Positions 34,875 to 48,389 of a stretch of 64,000 bases of DNA are shown here, one piece after another. The notes under the pieces are model-generated. The model made no database searches. It was given only the letters and a program-made list of their open reading frames with translations, and was not told the DNA's origin. This stretch comes from Rotaria socialis (taxonomy: Eukaryota > Rotifera > Eurotatoria > Philodinida > Philodinidae). Where the stretch lies: the NCBI GenBank assembly GCA_905331475.1, contig CAJNYU010002424.1:62001-126000 (forward strand). The letters run 5' to 3'. The position numbers were made by a program, and so were the translations under genes. How positions within the stretch are numbered: position 1 is the first letter of the stretch; the number at the start of each line of letters is the position of its first letter.

Positions 34875-37800
34875 ATGTCTATTATCGATGCTATTGATGC
34901 ATTTGATAAACTTGAATTTAATGATAATCGTGCATTTGCAATTGCCTCCGCTTTAATTGCTAAATCTGTTCAACAATACAACGAGAATCCGTCAGCAAAA
35001 TTCGATAGCCTTCAATTATTATTTGAAAATGAGTAAGTTGAAAATTGAATTTGGACTATTGATTTTCTGTTCATGAATATTTGCTTTTTAGTTCATCTGA
35101 AATTACACTTCAACAAAAAACAATCGAAAATGAATATCTTGAAAATGATAATAGAAGCATGTAAGTAATTATTGTTTATTAATAGACGAATATTGATATG
35201 TAGACGATAAATAAATACGAGAGATACGAACTAATTTGAAAGAAAATGGAATATTGATTCCCTTGCTTCAGATTGTCAATCGAAAAATAGACGTTTTATA
35301 GAAGAAGCAATTGTTTGAAGTTATCATAAATATATACAGAGGTTCTTCTTTTACTTGAAGTACAAAATTATTTTCTCATATTATATTTTTGTACTTTTAA
35401 TACAATGAAGATAATAATTAAAAGAAACTAATTTTTATCAAAATCTGAAATGATTTCCAGCATCTTCTGTCGGAGAACACAAACGCAGGAAATAGTTTTC
35501 TCTTCTGCTCTACACATGCTTTTCTGATTCCATATCCTAAATATCTCATCAGAACTTCAAGGCAGCTAACTGATGTACTTTGTTTGAAATAGGATGCAGA
35601 GTATGTTTTCTGAACGAAACTACTACATTATTATAGAAAAAATATAATTCTACAACAAAATCACCATTTTTACAGAGCTCCTCAACCTATTGAACCGAAT
35701 ATCCTTTTTCCGCACATGAAAAGGAGCAATTTGATTAAATAGATAATTCAGCTTAGCATTCTCTTGCAACGAAAGACAATAATTAAATCAATAAAATGAA
35801 AACGCACGGATAATGTTGTTATTTCATATGAACTATTTTTCTATCTTGATTTGTTGATCATCTTGAGAACACTTCATGATATATTGTTAGAGAATAGGTC
35901 AAAAGCAAAAATTTTCAAATTCTCATGAAATATAGCTCTATGACAAGTAATGTCAAAGCTAAGAGAATCGTATGAGTTTTCTGAGATATTCAATGTTTTA
36001 GAATGAAGACAAGGAGAGTTTGTTTTTTGTTTTGTTAAGACGATTATATTTCCTTCGTTTATTTTTAGTTCATTTACTACAATATTAGACTATTGCCTTG
36101 GGCAATCATCAATAAATCGTCCGCATGTTTTTAAACAGCCGCTTTACATACCATTTCGTTCTGATCAACCAATAGATTATGAGCCTATTCAATGGCAAGC
36201 CGATCCTTCTGTGCCAACACGTTTTATTGTTCAACCATCGTCGCCAAGTCGAGTTCTGCAACCACGTAATGAGCAGACTAATGACAATAATACAAATACT
36301 GTTATAATCGATGATAATGATGATCAAAATTATATAGACGCAATGGGTGATGAAGAAAATGAAGCACCAAAGGCAGCAAGCAAGAAAAAAGCAAAGAAGA
36401 AAAAACAACAACAACAGACGAATACTGTTACAACTAATGATGATGTTTCAATACAATTAAACAACTCATCAAATAGAATTTCTTCAGCAGGACATAAATT
36501 TCCTGTAAGTATTCTATTATAAAATCTCAATTGAAGAATGTTGATGAAATTATTTTTAGCAAAAACTATCATCAAAATGGTCATCTGGTAAACGAATATC
36601 AGGTGTCGGCAAAACGAGTGCTATTCGTAAGGTAAATAAAATGAAATCAATGAATAAATGCAAACAAAAATAAGTGAGTGCTAAATTTAAATTTATTAAA
36701 TAGTTTGCACGTCCATCAAACGATCGTCAAAATCGTGGTGATTCGCGTACACTATTTCGAAACAAACCATCGGTAACAATGAATACAAGCCGTCTTAGTC
36801 AAGAACAACGTGATCTATTGGTACGGGCTGCTGAAGAACGTAAACAGGAAGAACGAAAACGTAAAGTTGAGAAATGTAAGTAACGCAAATCAAAAGTCAA
36901 AATGTCTTCGATTTTCATTTTCCGTATTTTCTATTCCTAGTGCATGAACAAGCTAAAAAGCGAGAAGAAGTTCTTAATCGTGCAAAACAAATACAGCAAG
37001 AAAAAGAACAAAAAAATCAATTACGCATATCCGATAATCAATCTAAAGTCGCCGCTGCAAATCAAAATAAAAAAGCACAAGGTAACAATTTTAATAATTC
37101 AACAACATTCAATAATTCAATGAATGAATCAACGACATATGCGAAGCCTGTTGCACAACAATATAAACCTGTTGTATTGGATACAACAAGTAAAGCTTTA
37201 AATCAAAATAAAATTATTAAAAATCCAGCAAATGCATTGAAAAAACCAACAGCAACAGCAGCAGCAGCCAATGCTGAATATACATTTGTTGTCGATAAAA
37301 CTAATCCATTACGAAATGATATTACACTACCATCAAGTTCAATGGTTCAACCCAATTTACAACATAAAGCTGATTGGACGATATTACCAGCATCGGGAAA
37401 TATTCATGATGAATTAGAACTTGATACAACAGTAACGTTAGTTCACGATTTTTTTCAATCTTTGCTTTTTTTAAAGAAAAATAAGTTGCTAGCGCAACTC
37501 CTGCAATATAAAAATATAACTTTCTTAATCCGAAGAACTTTATCGGATTCTATTTGCTCTATAAGTCATATTGTATGGCATACGCTAAGGAACTGATTCT
37601 TATATCTGTTATTTGTGAGGAGTTCTAGATTGTTTTTCTTTTCTTTCAATACTTCTGTTTAAATCATATTTTACAAATAACAAATTTATTTTCTAGTGAT
37701 TTAACTCATCATTCAGATGATGGCAATTATGGAATAGACGATATACGTTCAGATCAAGATTCAGATAACGATGATGAAGACGAAGCCCGTATACCTAATT

Positions 37801-38070
37801 GGGCTAAAGGTTAGTTTTTAAATTCTATGGCAAATAAAGTCATTAATTAAGTATTTTCTATTAGAACGTTTATTTCAAACATTTTGGAAAACACAAGGTC
37901 ATTGGTATTTATCACGTCGAACACTTAAATTAACTCGTCGTACATTTGGACATTATCCCATAATAAAAGATGAATTACAAATATGGCTTAGAGATCTTAA
38001 GTCAAGCAAACCGTTGTCAGAAACATTTACCGATGCAACATATCTTGATCAAACACAAGCATTTTTTTGA
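34875..38070 (+). CDS. INCENP-like chromosomal passenger protein, 8 exons
   Basis: The exons are 34875-35032, 35092-35160, 36069-36504, 36560-36631, 36704-36875, 36941-37436, 37697-37809 and 37865-38070, joining in phase to 573 aa. A short N-terminal helical domain is followed by a disordered, Lys/Gln/Asn-rich middle with basic patches (KKKAKKKK). A single-helix Glu/Arg/Lys stretch spans ~268-310 (RAAEERKQEERKRKVEK and on through HEQAKKREEVLNRAK). Near the C-terminus an acidic run leads into EARIPNWAKERLFQ, which resembles the Aurora-binding IN-box (P-x-W-A). INCENP scaffolds Aurora kinase with survivin and borealin at centromeres. The TSS phosphosite after the IN-box is not obvious (KSSKPLS is the closest), so the assignment is moderate. 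Intron 2 is 908 bp. Confidence 0.55.
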
Positions 38071-39684
38071 AAGATTTTGAAATTACTTTTCCTAGATACA
38101 TGTTTATTTTCTTCTTTAATTCGTCAGATAATAGTTCGTAATAACAAAACGAAAATGTTCATATATAATGTATAGTGTGCAGATATCGAAATTGAAATGA
38201 TTATGTATTTATCTACTGTTTGTTGTTCTTATTAGCTTTATTCTCATGAAATACATGTTATTAATAAAATTAGAGTGTTCAATATAATTGATTTTGATAG
38301 TTAAGCTATTGAAAGATGTTGTAATAATTGTGTATGAAGTGACACTTTTTTTTATCTTAATCATATGAGGATTGTTTTTTGATTCGAGTTTCGAGATATG
38401 TCTAAAAAAAAGTATAAATCATTTTCATGATTTAAATATGTTCATCTGTATCAAAAGAAAAGTATCGATCAGCATTAGTCAAATCAATTCGTTCTTACAA
38501 AGAGCATAGCCTAAACTTGAAATTATTGGCAGAAAAAAATAGATTTTAATTAAAATCTTATTGTATTTCAAAGATGTTTATAATGCAAATATTATTTCTT
38601 GAAAAGAAAGCTCATCAAAATCTATTTTGCTTCTTGACTTGTAAACTTTGGCTATCCATTATTGGTGGTCATTTAGGCATGGTAATAGTGACTCAATCAA
38701 GAGCAACATCATTTTTCAAATAGCCACTTGTTGTTTGTTTTTTTTTTATAAAGTTTAGCTGTCTCCTTCAAATTTGATTCTTAGTAACTAATTAATAAAT
38801 TCAATTTTTCTTTCTAATCAACCAGTATACGCATCAAGAATCTTATACGACAGGAAACTTTGTTTTTCCCATCACTTGATATTTTAAAACAATTCTGAAA
38901 CTTTTTATTTTCACGGAAACTTTCATCATATGAATTATGAATACTAGTGGTGGGTGAGAAGATTGTTTTCACCGCTATATATTGAAAATAACTACTGTGT
39001 GTTAACGCGAATCGTGAAAGAACAATAGCAAATGTTAATCAGTGTTGCATAAATATTTGTTTTCCACATGAGTAGCATTCTCGATACTTTATATACGTAT
39101 CTTTACTCAAGTATTTTGATTAATGTCAGATGTTGTAGGCATTGTATTTGAAATGATTGATTATTCATTAGATTGCATTGATCTCTATCCCTCTCTTCGA
39201 ATAAAAAAGTAATAAGCATTGAAAATATAGATGAGAATACGAGAATACGCTTTCATAGGCATATTGTTCTTGAGGCTATTATCTAGTGTATTGTTTTTAC
39301 AAATGATTGACGATGACTATTGGCTAGTCTTTTGCTTTCTTTTTTAACAATGGCACATTCGACAGACTATCGCTCTACGTGCTATTCATGTAATTACGTC
39401 TCATTTCACTCTGACCGATCCATATATTGTGTTTGCTGCATCAACCATGTATGTCTCATATAGCCCTCCCTCCAATCTTTCTAGCTCTTTGTCTATTTCT
39501 TTCTCGGTTCATTATCGTGACTAGAGTTAGAGTGTGAGTGAGTGTGATCGACAAGCGCATTTATTAGTTTTTCATTCATTTCTCTGTCTACTTGCGTTAC
39601 ACACACATATATATATATATACTCATTCTTTTATAAACACTTACGCTTCCTATATAGAAATAGCTAGATAAATAAAAACTGTGC
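38071..39684. other. Intergenic, no supported feature
   Basis: 3' flank of the INCENP-like gene and 5' flank of the LEA-like gene. A TA-rich tract lies at ~39608-39621, about 65 bp upstream of the LEA ATG. No ORF or repeat can be supported. Confidence 0.4.
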
Positions 39685-40352
39685 ATGGCTGACTCAATAA
39701 AACAAGAATCTGAAATCGTAACCGATAAAGTAGCAGGTATGATATCTAATTTTTCTTAAGTATGAGTGATCTAATACAATCAATATACGTCTCTAGGAAC
39801 TGAACCAGAAGCTCGTCATGAAGCTAGTCATGGTATGTGTTGTAATTTCTCATAATTTAAATAAAATAATAATACTTTTGCTAAGGTGGTGATGCTGTAA
39901 AAGATAAAACCGATGAAAACAAATTCGAAACAGGAAAAGAATCAACCAAAAGTAGTGTTGAACAGGATGTTAAAAATTTTGTTGAAGCTGTTAAAGAAAA
40001 AGCTGCTGGAGCGTAAGTGTCTATTATTTTTGTTTCGATCTATAGAATCTGAATATATAGTTTCAACTTTGTTGCTGGCGGCGAAGGCGAAGGAAAGGGT
40101 CTTGTTGGAACTGTAAAAGAAAAAGCTGCTGAAGCGTATGTTTATTTTACATGTTAGTTCTGTTTTTATTGAGCAATGTTTTGTATGTCTAGTTATCATT
40201 ATGTTGCTGAAAAAGTGACTGAAGCAACACATGTTGTAACTGGTGATTCTAATAAAGAAGTCATTAAGGATTCCAGTCAATCAAGTGTTACAGCTGCGGC
40301 TGTTACAGACAAGCCTAACGAACAAGTAAACGAAGCTGAAACTCAAAAGTAA
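39685..40352 (+). CDS. LEA-like (group 3) hydrophilic desiccation-type protein
   Basis: Five small exons (39685-39736, 39797-39832, 39886-40012, 40061-40135, 40193-40352) join in phase to 149 aa with TAA at 40350. The protein has no Cys or Trp and is very rich in Ala, Lys, Glu, Asp, Thr and Val. Two repeats of VKEKAA(G/E)A followed by an aromatic pair and VA occur at residues 65-77 and 90-102, 25 residues apart. They are followed by EKVTEATHVV, an 11-mer-like amphipathic pattern typical of group 3 LEA (LEA_4). Such proteins are disordered in water and fold on drying, protecting proteins and membranes; bdelloids are known to carry them. There is no signal peptide, so it is probably cytosolic. 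Because every exon is short, simple ORF searches miss it. Confidence 0.65.
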
Positions 40353-41997
40353 AACCTTTAGAGAACTACCTTGCTCAATTCAAGAAAAAAAAAGCAATAG
40401 ACACTAATATTTCAAATATGAAATGACATTGTACTCTGTTTGTTTTATCTCACTATTAATATGCTCACATTTAATTAATCTCAATATATAAATATTTAAT
40501 TCTGAAAACATTCAATTAACTTTTATGCACGTGTGTTTGTGTGTTTGTTTATTAAAAATATTTGTTGTGGCTGTGTATATATGTACAGTTTTAACATCTT
40601 TTTCTTAGTTGGTAGTATGATCATTTTATGTTTTATTCGTAAAATTTGAACGTTGTTGCAATTTGAAGAAGAAAAAATAAAGAACAGAAACTGTCGATAT
40701 CAGTAAGATCGATTTCGTTGGATAGATAACTGTTTATCAAAAAACAAACAAATGGCGTTCTTATGTTTATCGTCCAGGTTCTTTTTTTCCTTTGCTACTG
40801 ATTAATCGTTGATCAAAGAATGAGGATTATTTATAAATAGAAATCATTTGAATGACTTGAGACGATTCGTGTAAAGTATCCATTATCAAGGGCACATTGT
40901 TTATTCAATGCCCAAAATGAATCGCATGTGTAGTTAACCGAAACATTGATTGATGAAACAGCTGTGAGTATATTTTCAAAGAAGAAAGATGTTTCCATTC
41001 ATTCTTGGCTATTAGAAAAAAAATATATACAGATGTGACTCTTTTTTTCTCTTCATGACTTCAAGAAGCAATGAGTAATATGCTTAGCGTATAAAATAAA
41101 TTAATAGAAGGATGAATTTTTAATAAGCAATATTATAGAAACTTTTTATATGCAAAGAAACGCTAAAGATTTTTATTTATTTCTTATTCATAATTCCTAT
41201 TCTTCATCAAAAAATAATATTGTCATTCAAATAATAATAATAATAATAGTGTCACTTATAACACGACATCTTCATGAAAGAAAACTACCTCGTAAAAGAA
41301 ATTAATTAATAGGATATAATTTAAAGATTGTACGACGTCACGATACGGAATCGGATTGTTCACAGCTTTGCTATTTATTTACAAAGCATCTTTCAACAAG
41401 ATCGATACTAACAGAACCTTTACTTTATCGGTCTTTGATTAAGTCATACGACACATGACTAAGTTGATTTCAAGGATATATCTATATCTATATATATATA
41501 TACATTTACAATCACATATACTAACTATGCCTGATAGATTAGATAATGTCTCAAATCTATTGAACCATAGCTTAATGTTTCAAAACATAGCTATACACAA
41601 ACTATGGTCAAAATCACTAGCCTTGTCCTCGTGTGATATCTGTATGTTCTTTAATAAAAAATTTAAGAATCCACAGAACTGATTCAAATCCATCAACAAT
41701 AATAGCTAATGAAAGAATACGATAAATATTATTTGTGCTATTTTGCAAAGTGGTTATTTCGAAGAAAAATTCTTTAAACGATAAATAGTTTTTTTGCAAA
41801 CAGAAGAAAAATATTCAGAAATAATATTTTGGTTCATTTCATCATCTAGCAGCATCTATCGATTAAAATGATCTTATAGGAGAACTTCGTTTGATTGAAT
41901 GCTATCGTTTACCATTTGATACCAATAATTTTTCTGATATCCATCTTAGAATTTATTTTCCAACTAGCATAGCCTAATTTTAGATTAAACGAAAAAA
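40353..41997. other. Intergenic with simple repeats
   Basis: The LEA-like 3' flank has AATAAA at ~40676. There is an AAT/ATA-rich tract at ~41228-41249 and a TATATC/TATA tract at ~41477-41500. The ORFs at 41455 (+) and 41617 (-) are not supported. Confidence 0.4.
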
Positions 41998-44900
41998 ATG
42001 TATACACGATACAATGTATTAAGAAACTTTGTTCAAAATTTCATTTCATCGAATGCATATAATCGTTTGGTTCGCTTTCAATCATCTGCAAGTAATATTG
42101 CAACCAACACTATTCAAAGTTCCAAGTAAAAATTAAAAAAAAAATCGCAGTTAACTATTTTTTTTTAATTTTGTTTTTGATTCCTAGTTTAAAACCAACG
42201 GGTCGTCAACAAACCGACGATATCTTTCTTGATTTAACAACTGATTATAATCGTAAAAGATTCGTTCAAAGTGGACTAGTTTCGAATGCTATTAAAAGCA
42301 TTAATAATTCTATCTCTGAAAGACTTAGCTTACTAATACTAACAGTAGCTGCTCGCTGTGTTCATCATGTTACACCAGAAAAGCGCGTTCAACTATTAGA
42401 AGAAGTAAAATGAAAATTTTTGTTTTTGTTTCTTTCAATTCATGTCTTCTGTTTGCTTTAAGGCATGGAAGACATTAAATGATAAAAAGGTTCGACTGAC
42501 AACACGCCATTATGAAACATATTTAAGTGGACTTAATGAAAATGGTTTTATATTTGATGCGGATTATTATTTAAAGTTAATTAATGCTGAAAAAATACAA
42601 GCTACCCCACGTCTTTACAGTCTACTTTTAACTCAGTGTGTTTGATTTTTCTTGTTCATCCTAAAAAAAATAATGTTTTGTACATAGATATTGTCGCGAA
42701 GGTAATACTGATCGTGCACAAAATTTTTTGAAGATGCTTAAAGAACGTAATGTTAGCATTGATGAAGATATTTTTGCTGCATTGATTGTTTGTCAACTTA
42801 AACTTGGCAATGACAAAGGTGCTAATGATATAATACAAATAATGAAGGAACGCGGTTTACAACCAACTATATCAACATATAAAGAAATTTTAACAGCACT
42901 TATTAGTGAACATAAATCAGAACAATTTGAATATTATTTTGGTCAAATTGAATCTCAACAACGTCAAACATCACCATCAACAGTTTATATTGATGCGCAT
43001 TTTATTGTTATCTTACTTGGACAATGTATTTCCTATAAGGAACGTCCAATATTTGATGTATTATTAAATGCATTAAAAGAACTTGATCATGGACGTATGC
43101 CTAACAATTTATTTAATTTAGCTATACAATGTTTAACAAATGAATGGCATGAAGCTGCTATTGAAGTATTACAAATGCAATCAGAAAGTGAAACAATTGA
43201 AGATGAAGCATCACCCTATCAGGGAATTAATGGACGACATTGGATACTCTTTTTCAGGTAAAATTTCCTCAACTGTAGACATTTTTATCTAAAAAGACTA
43301 TTGCTGTGACATCTAGATTATTCAATTTCGATAAAGTGTTCCACTTAGATGCAACTATGTTCAATAGTTTTTCTCATTGTAATAGTCAGATTTCAATGAA
43401 TATGATTAAAATGTATCAACGTCGGATGAACATTCCAGGTTTCGTTGCTGACATTCAATCATGTTGTACGAATATATCCATACAAAGTGACCAATAATAA
43501 CATGAGCAGTCGGTTTGGCGGTACGATACACTGCCAGGAGAATATCTGTGAGAAGTAGTTTCACGAATAGACGTTGACCTATACATTCGATGAAAGGGAT
43601 AAATAATTAATATGTAGATTTAAAAAGTTGGTCTAGGCAAGCTAAATCCAATATGAATTAACCTTCTGAATTAATGGGTAACTTTTCTTGATGATCGCCG
43701 GTGCGTTCTAAGATCATCAATTCATATAATGGAAGATGTTAGGTTGAAAGTTAAAGTTAGAAATTTTGATATTCTCTAGCAAAAGACTGACTTTGAAATT
43801 TCGAACTTCTAAACGATTCAAGATTGATAAAAATTTAGATTCATTCGATTCTCTAATAAACAAATGATCGACTAATATTATTGATATTTTTTTTTCTTGT
43901 TCAGGCAACTACTTGATAATAAAGAACCTCATTTAATGGATATTTATCTTAAATTAATGATGGAAAAAAATTTGGTACCACTCGATGGCATTCTTCGTGT
44001 TTTATATACAGTACCAAATGAAAATCATCAATTAGCACTTGATTATCTTGAACGTGGACAAAAAATAAATCATCCAATGCGCACAAATTATTTTTATCCA
44101 CTATTATTAAATATCTATTCATCAAAAACAAGTCAAGATTGGACAGATGACGATCGGTTACGTTTATTTCGTTTACTTGAACGTTTATCTATTCCAATTG
44201 AATCATCAACATATTCACGTTTTATTCAATCAGCATTTCATCAATATTATCAGAATGATTTTAAACCACTATTAACTATGTTATCAAAACATAATTTACA
44301 ATCAATACTTGATCGCATCTGTCGTTTATTATTAAATGATGTTCGACAAAATACGCTCAAGTTGGGTACCATTGAACAAGTAGCACCATTTTTTCGTTTG
44401 AATACTCGCTCACGGCAAGAAGAATTCGCTAGACATTTATTTACAATAATGAATAATATGCCGAAAAAGTAAACAAAAGAAGCATTTTATTTTGAAAATT
44501 CAATCGCTATATTACTTTTTTTTCTACTACGAATCATAGATCAGATAAATTCACTAGCGAAGAAAATGATGCAAGTGCACAATCAACACCAATCGCCGAT
44601 TACACACCAATATTTCGATCGATTGATTCAATAGCGAAAAATTTAATAGATGATAGTCCAATGTTTCGGCATGAAGTATATATGAATTTACTTCGTTATT
44701 CAGCTCAAAATCGTCGAAACGATATAACATCTCTATTAGCTGATCGATGTATACAAGAAAATATTAAAATAGGAAGTTCAATGAATGAAATTGACACATT
44801 AACTGGTTATACATTAACACGTGATATTGTTGAACAATTAGCACGTTATAAACCAGGTGAAATGTCATGGAAAGAAAAACTTTCAGCTATGGATTTACAA

Positions 44901-47900
44901 AAAGCAAATCGTCAACAATTAGAAGAACTCTATCAAGAAGCAAAACAAGATGGAAAACATCCATTTTATTTACAACAACGATTGCTAGATGATTATACGC
45001 AAAAGAAATCTTTAAAAAAAGCGTTTACACTTTTACGTGAAATGGTTGCCAATAGAAATCAGGTTTGCATAAGATTTAATCACGAATAAGAAATACTGAA
45101 AATTCTTTTTTTCGAGCATTAGTAACCACGGTGAAACAGAAAAATCGTGTGTAAGAAAAAAACGCAAATAATCGTGATGAAAACATGAGAAATCATTTGA
45201 TGGAAAATCGATGAGTTGTTCTACATTATAAGAATTGCATGTAATGAAATATTTACACAGTTAAGATCTAAATTCTAATATCAAATAGCTCAGATGATTT
45301 TCATGAGCAATTTTTCAGTGTAGATTGAAATTTCTCGACTGTTGTGTTTCTGTTTATTCATCAAGTACATGAGTTTTGGTTCGATAGAATATTCGATTAT
45401 TTGAATTCTTCAAATCTAATAAAGTCACATGCAGAAGAATTTTTGACTTGAAACTCTTTCACTTTTGAAAAACCCCCATTATTCTTTAGAGAACTAGTTT
45501 TAGCTAGAAGCATCCTATCGACTTGCTTAGTCTTTGATTCACATCATGAACTTGAAATTAATAGTTTTTAATTCTGATCCTGTCAACTCTCTAACACTAA
45601 TGCTCTCTGATAAGGACATTCTTGAAATATGTATATTTGAAGAAAACAAATTAAATCGGAAATATTTATTCTACGAAAAAAAGTTCTTTTCTATTATATC
45701 ATAATTTTAACTAATGAATTTTGTTTTTTCGGTAGATTCATCCGTCGGTTTATCATCGTTTATTTGATTTTCTGACTGTTCTACTTGACGATAAAGCTGA
45801 TACATCTAAATTAGAACATAGTGATGATTTAAAATTCTTAGTTGACCAATATGAAAAATCATTCGGCATTAAGAATTTACCAACGGAATTAGCATTTCGT
45901 TTAGCTCATATGTATGTTCTTAGTGGTGATCAAGATAATGCAATAGAAACAATTTCAACAATAATAAATTCGGAATTAAATAATGAAATTTGTCAGTATT
46001 TAATGAAATTTCTTAAAATCAACGCATCATCGTTGACTACTGACGGCTTAACATCAATTGGAAATCTGTTTCTTGGTTTTCGTATAAACGAAACAATCAG
46101 AGCGTTTTGGACCTTATTTTTCAACATTCTATTAGAAAAAACAAGCCCACAAGATATTGTACAATACTATTCCGATGCTATGAGAGAAAATAGCAGTATA
46201 CCGTATCTTCATCTTTTCAAAGTAAAATACTAATTATTTTCCTGAGAACAGAAAATAAATATTCGCGAAACTTTTTTTCTATATTTTTCTAGTTGTTTAT
46301 TGAAAAAAATGAATTAAATCGTTTACAAGATATTGTTGATATCGCGACATTACAGCATGGATCTCGTAATGTTTTACATGATCTTGCTTTTACATTGATC
46401 GAAGCCGGAAAAATAAAGGAAGCTGAAAAAATCTTCCGAACACCTTGGCTTAAAGCACGAAATACTCGAATTAATTTACATGCTTTACTTTTGGCTGGTA
46501 TTTAAAAGCAAAAGAAAAATGTGTCTTCTTTATCGAGCGTTTTTTTTAATTGCAGATTCAAATAATCTCAATGCATTGGTCGATGCTATTAAGTTAACAC
46601 GAAGTTTATCTGGTGTCAATCAAAGTCAATTAGTTACAGCGGCAATCCGGTAAAGAAAAAATTAAACAAAGGAGGAAATATTTTTAATGTTTTCTTTTAT
46701 AGTGTGGCTTTACGTCTTGATCAATCCGATATAATCGCTTGGTTGGTCACAGAAATTCAAGAAAATAAAATCCAACTTGATATTCGAATAAAAAAGTATT
46801 TAAACCATTAGCTAAATCCGAGAGAAAAATAAAATCTTGAAATATGATACAGAATTTAAAACAGAAAACTTGTTGAAATTGCTGTTGATTTTAATATAAA
46901 AAAAAAAAAGATTTTATAGATACTTATCTCAAGAGTCAGTCCGTCAGAATGATTTTATAGACTTGTTCTCAAATAATAAAAGCTGTTAATACAATCGTTG
47001 AGAGTTAAAAGTATGAAGTACAATGAAACTGCCTTTGCTGAACACAAGGACAAGTTTTCTCGACAAATTCGGATTAATCTTTTCTTCTGTTTTTTAAGCT
47101 CTATTCTCTAGAAGTATACTAATAAAGTACTTCAAATATAGTAAGAAGACATTATTGATATACGGCATGTGATGACGTATTGCTAGAATGTCTGTCACAT
47201 TTGAAGGACGAGTCGAGTTTTAGATTGTATATCTCGAAAGAAGTTAACTGCGTACATCTCATTTCTAGCTAATACGCTTCCTCGATATCAGACGAATAGA
47301 ATAGCGCTGACTTGTTTATTAGGTTTTTTTCAAATTTAGCCATTCTGTATTGTATTGGTCTCAAAGAAAATGACGATAGAAATTTGAACGATCGAAAAGT
47401 TTGAACACTACGGAATAACCGCAGGCACTAACATAACAAGAATCAAGCGATGTACTTATATACCAGTGTAATTCGTCTAGCATATGTACATGATTATTGA
47501 TATTATGCTAATCCTTTCCTGAGTTGTAGATCGTGACAAACATTTTCTAAAAGACAAAAGGTCTTAAGTCTTTCAAATAAACTTTAAAAGCTATATATAC
47601 GTATATCAGAACCTGGATAAAGCTGTACTACACGTGTGCTCTACTTGACCTGTTATGATATTAAAGAAATAGAAAATAAAATAAAAAGAGGAGATTACTC
47701 GATGCACTGACGTATATTTGTTAATCGAAATCTACCTTAAGATCATGAAGCATGTTTTTGTTACATTATATTAATATGATTTTGATTGTTCAGATACCTC
47801 GACGCCCATTTGCTATCAAAAGGTCTTGATCCATTGAACATTGCCACCTATGAAAATCAAAAGAAAGGCGAAAAAGGTTCAATGTCTTCCAATGATGATG

Positions 47901-47938
47901 ATGGTATGAGCATAATATTATCGTGCATAGCACACTAG
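41998..47938 (+). CDS. LRPPRC-like mitochondrial PPR protein, 11 exons
   Basis: The exons are 41998-42125, 42188-42404, 42463-42635, 42688-43257, 43905-44468, 44540-45062, 45736-46221, 46293-46497, 46556-46649, 46703-46795 and 47794-47938, giving 1,065 aa with all phases closing. The N-terminus (MYTRYNVLRNFVQNFISSNA) is Arg/Ser-rich and lacks acidic residues, like a mitochondrial presequence. Pentatricopeptide repeats are visible, for example CREGNTDRAQNFLKMLKERN and then GANDIIQIMKERGLQPTIST, and near the end EAGKIKEAEKIFRT. This arrangement matches LRPPRC/bicoid-stability-factor proteins (~1,100-1,400 aa), which stabilise mitochondrial mRNAs with SLIRP. Introns 4, 6 and 10 are long (0.65-1 kb). 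A degraded copy of the last exon lies at ~55020-55140. Confidence 0.75.
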
Positions 47939-48389
47939 TTTTTTTTTATTTCTGTTTTATTTAGTCTCCGTCCATGAGCAACACAGGATGAGTGCTCAAA
48001 ATTAGCCACGAACAGTTAATTAGGCCAATTTTTTTGTGTCTTGATCCACTTTTCTCTCTCATCATTTTTGTTGATTTGCCTTGAATTTTCTTGTTTTCGT
48101 TTTTCTTTCTCTTTGCTTTTGTTCTTCATGCTGCAAACCACAACATATTTCATGCATGCAACCTGTATCAACTATTTAGAATTTACAATGAGATCAATGA
48201 TAATTTTCAACATTATAAAACGGATTTACACTAAGACTGGTTAGTGTCTCTATTTGTTTTGTTTTTCCTTTTTTTGTTGTTGTTTTATGACCTTTCACGT
48301 TTTATGATGAGAATAAAAGCCACCTCTAGAAGAAGAAAAAGACAGAAACACTTCCACAGATCTTTATTCATACGAGCAACATATTCAAT
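47939..48389. other. Intergenic between the PPR gene and the glucosidase gene
   Basis: Contains the glucosidase promoter region. The part from ~48150 to 48365 is duplicated, with divergence, at ~55560-55750. The ORF at 48041-48244 is not supported. Confidence 0.5.

Noticed and set aside
43306-43497. 63-aa ORF in the fourth intron of the PPR gene
   Set aside because: Flanking exons splice in phase (43257 to 43905) without it, and it has no PPR character.
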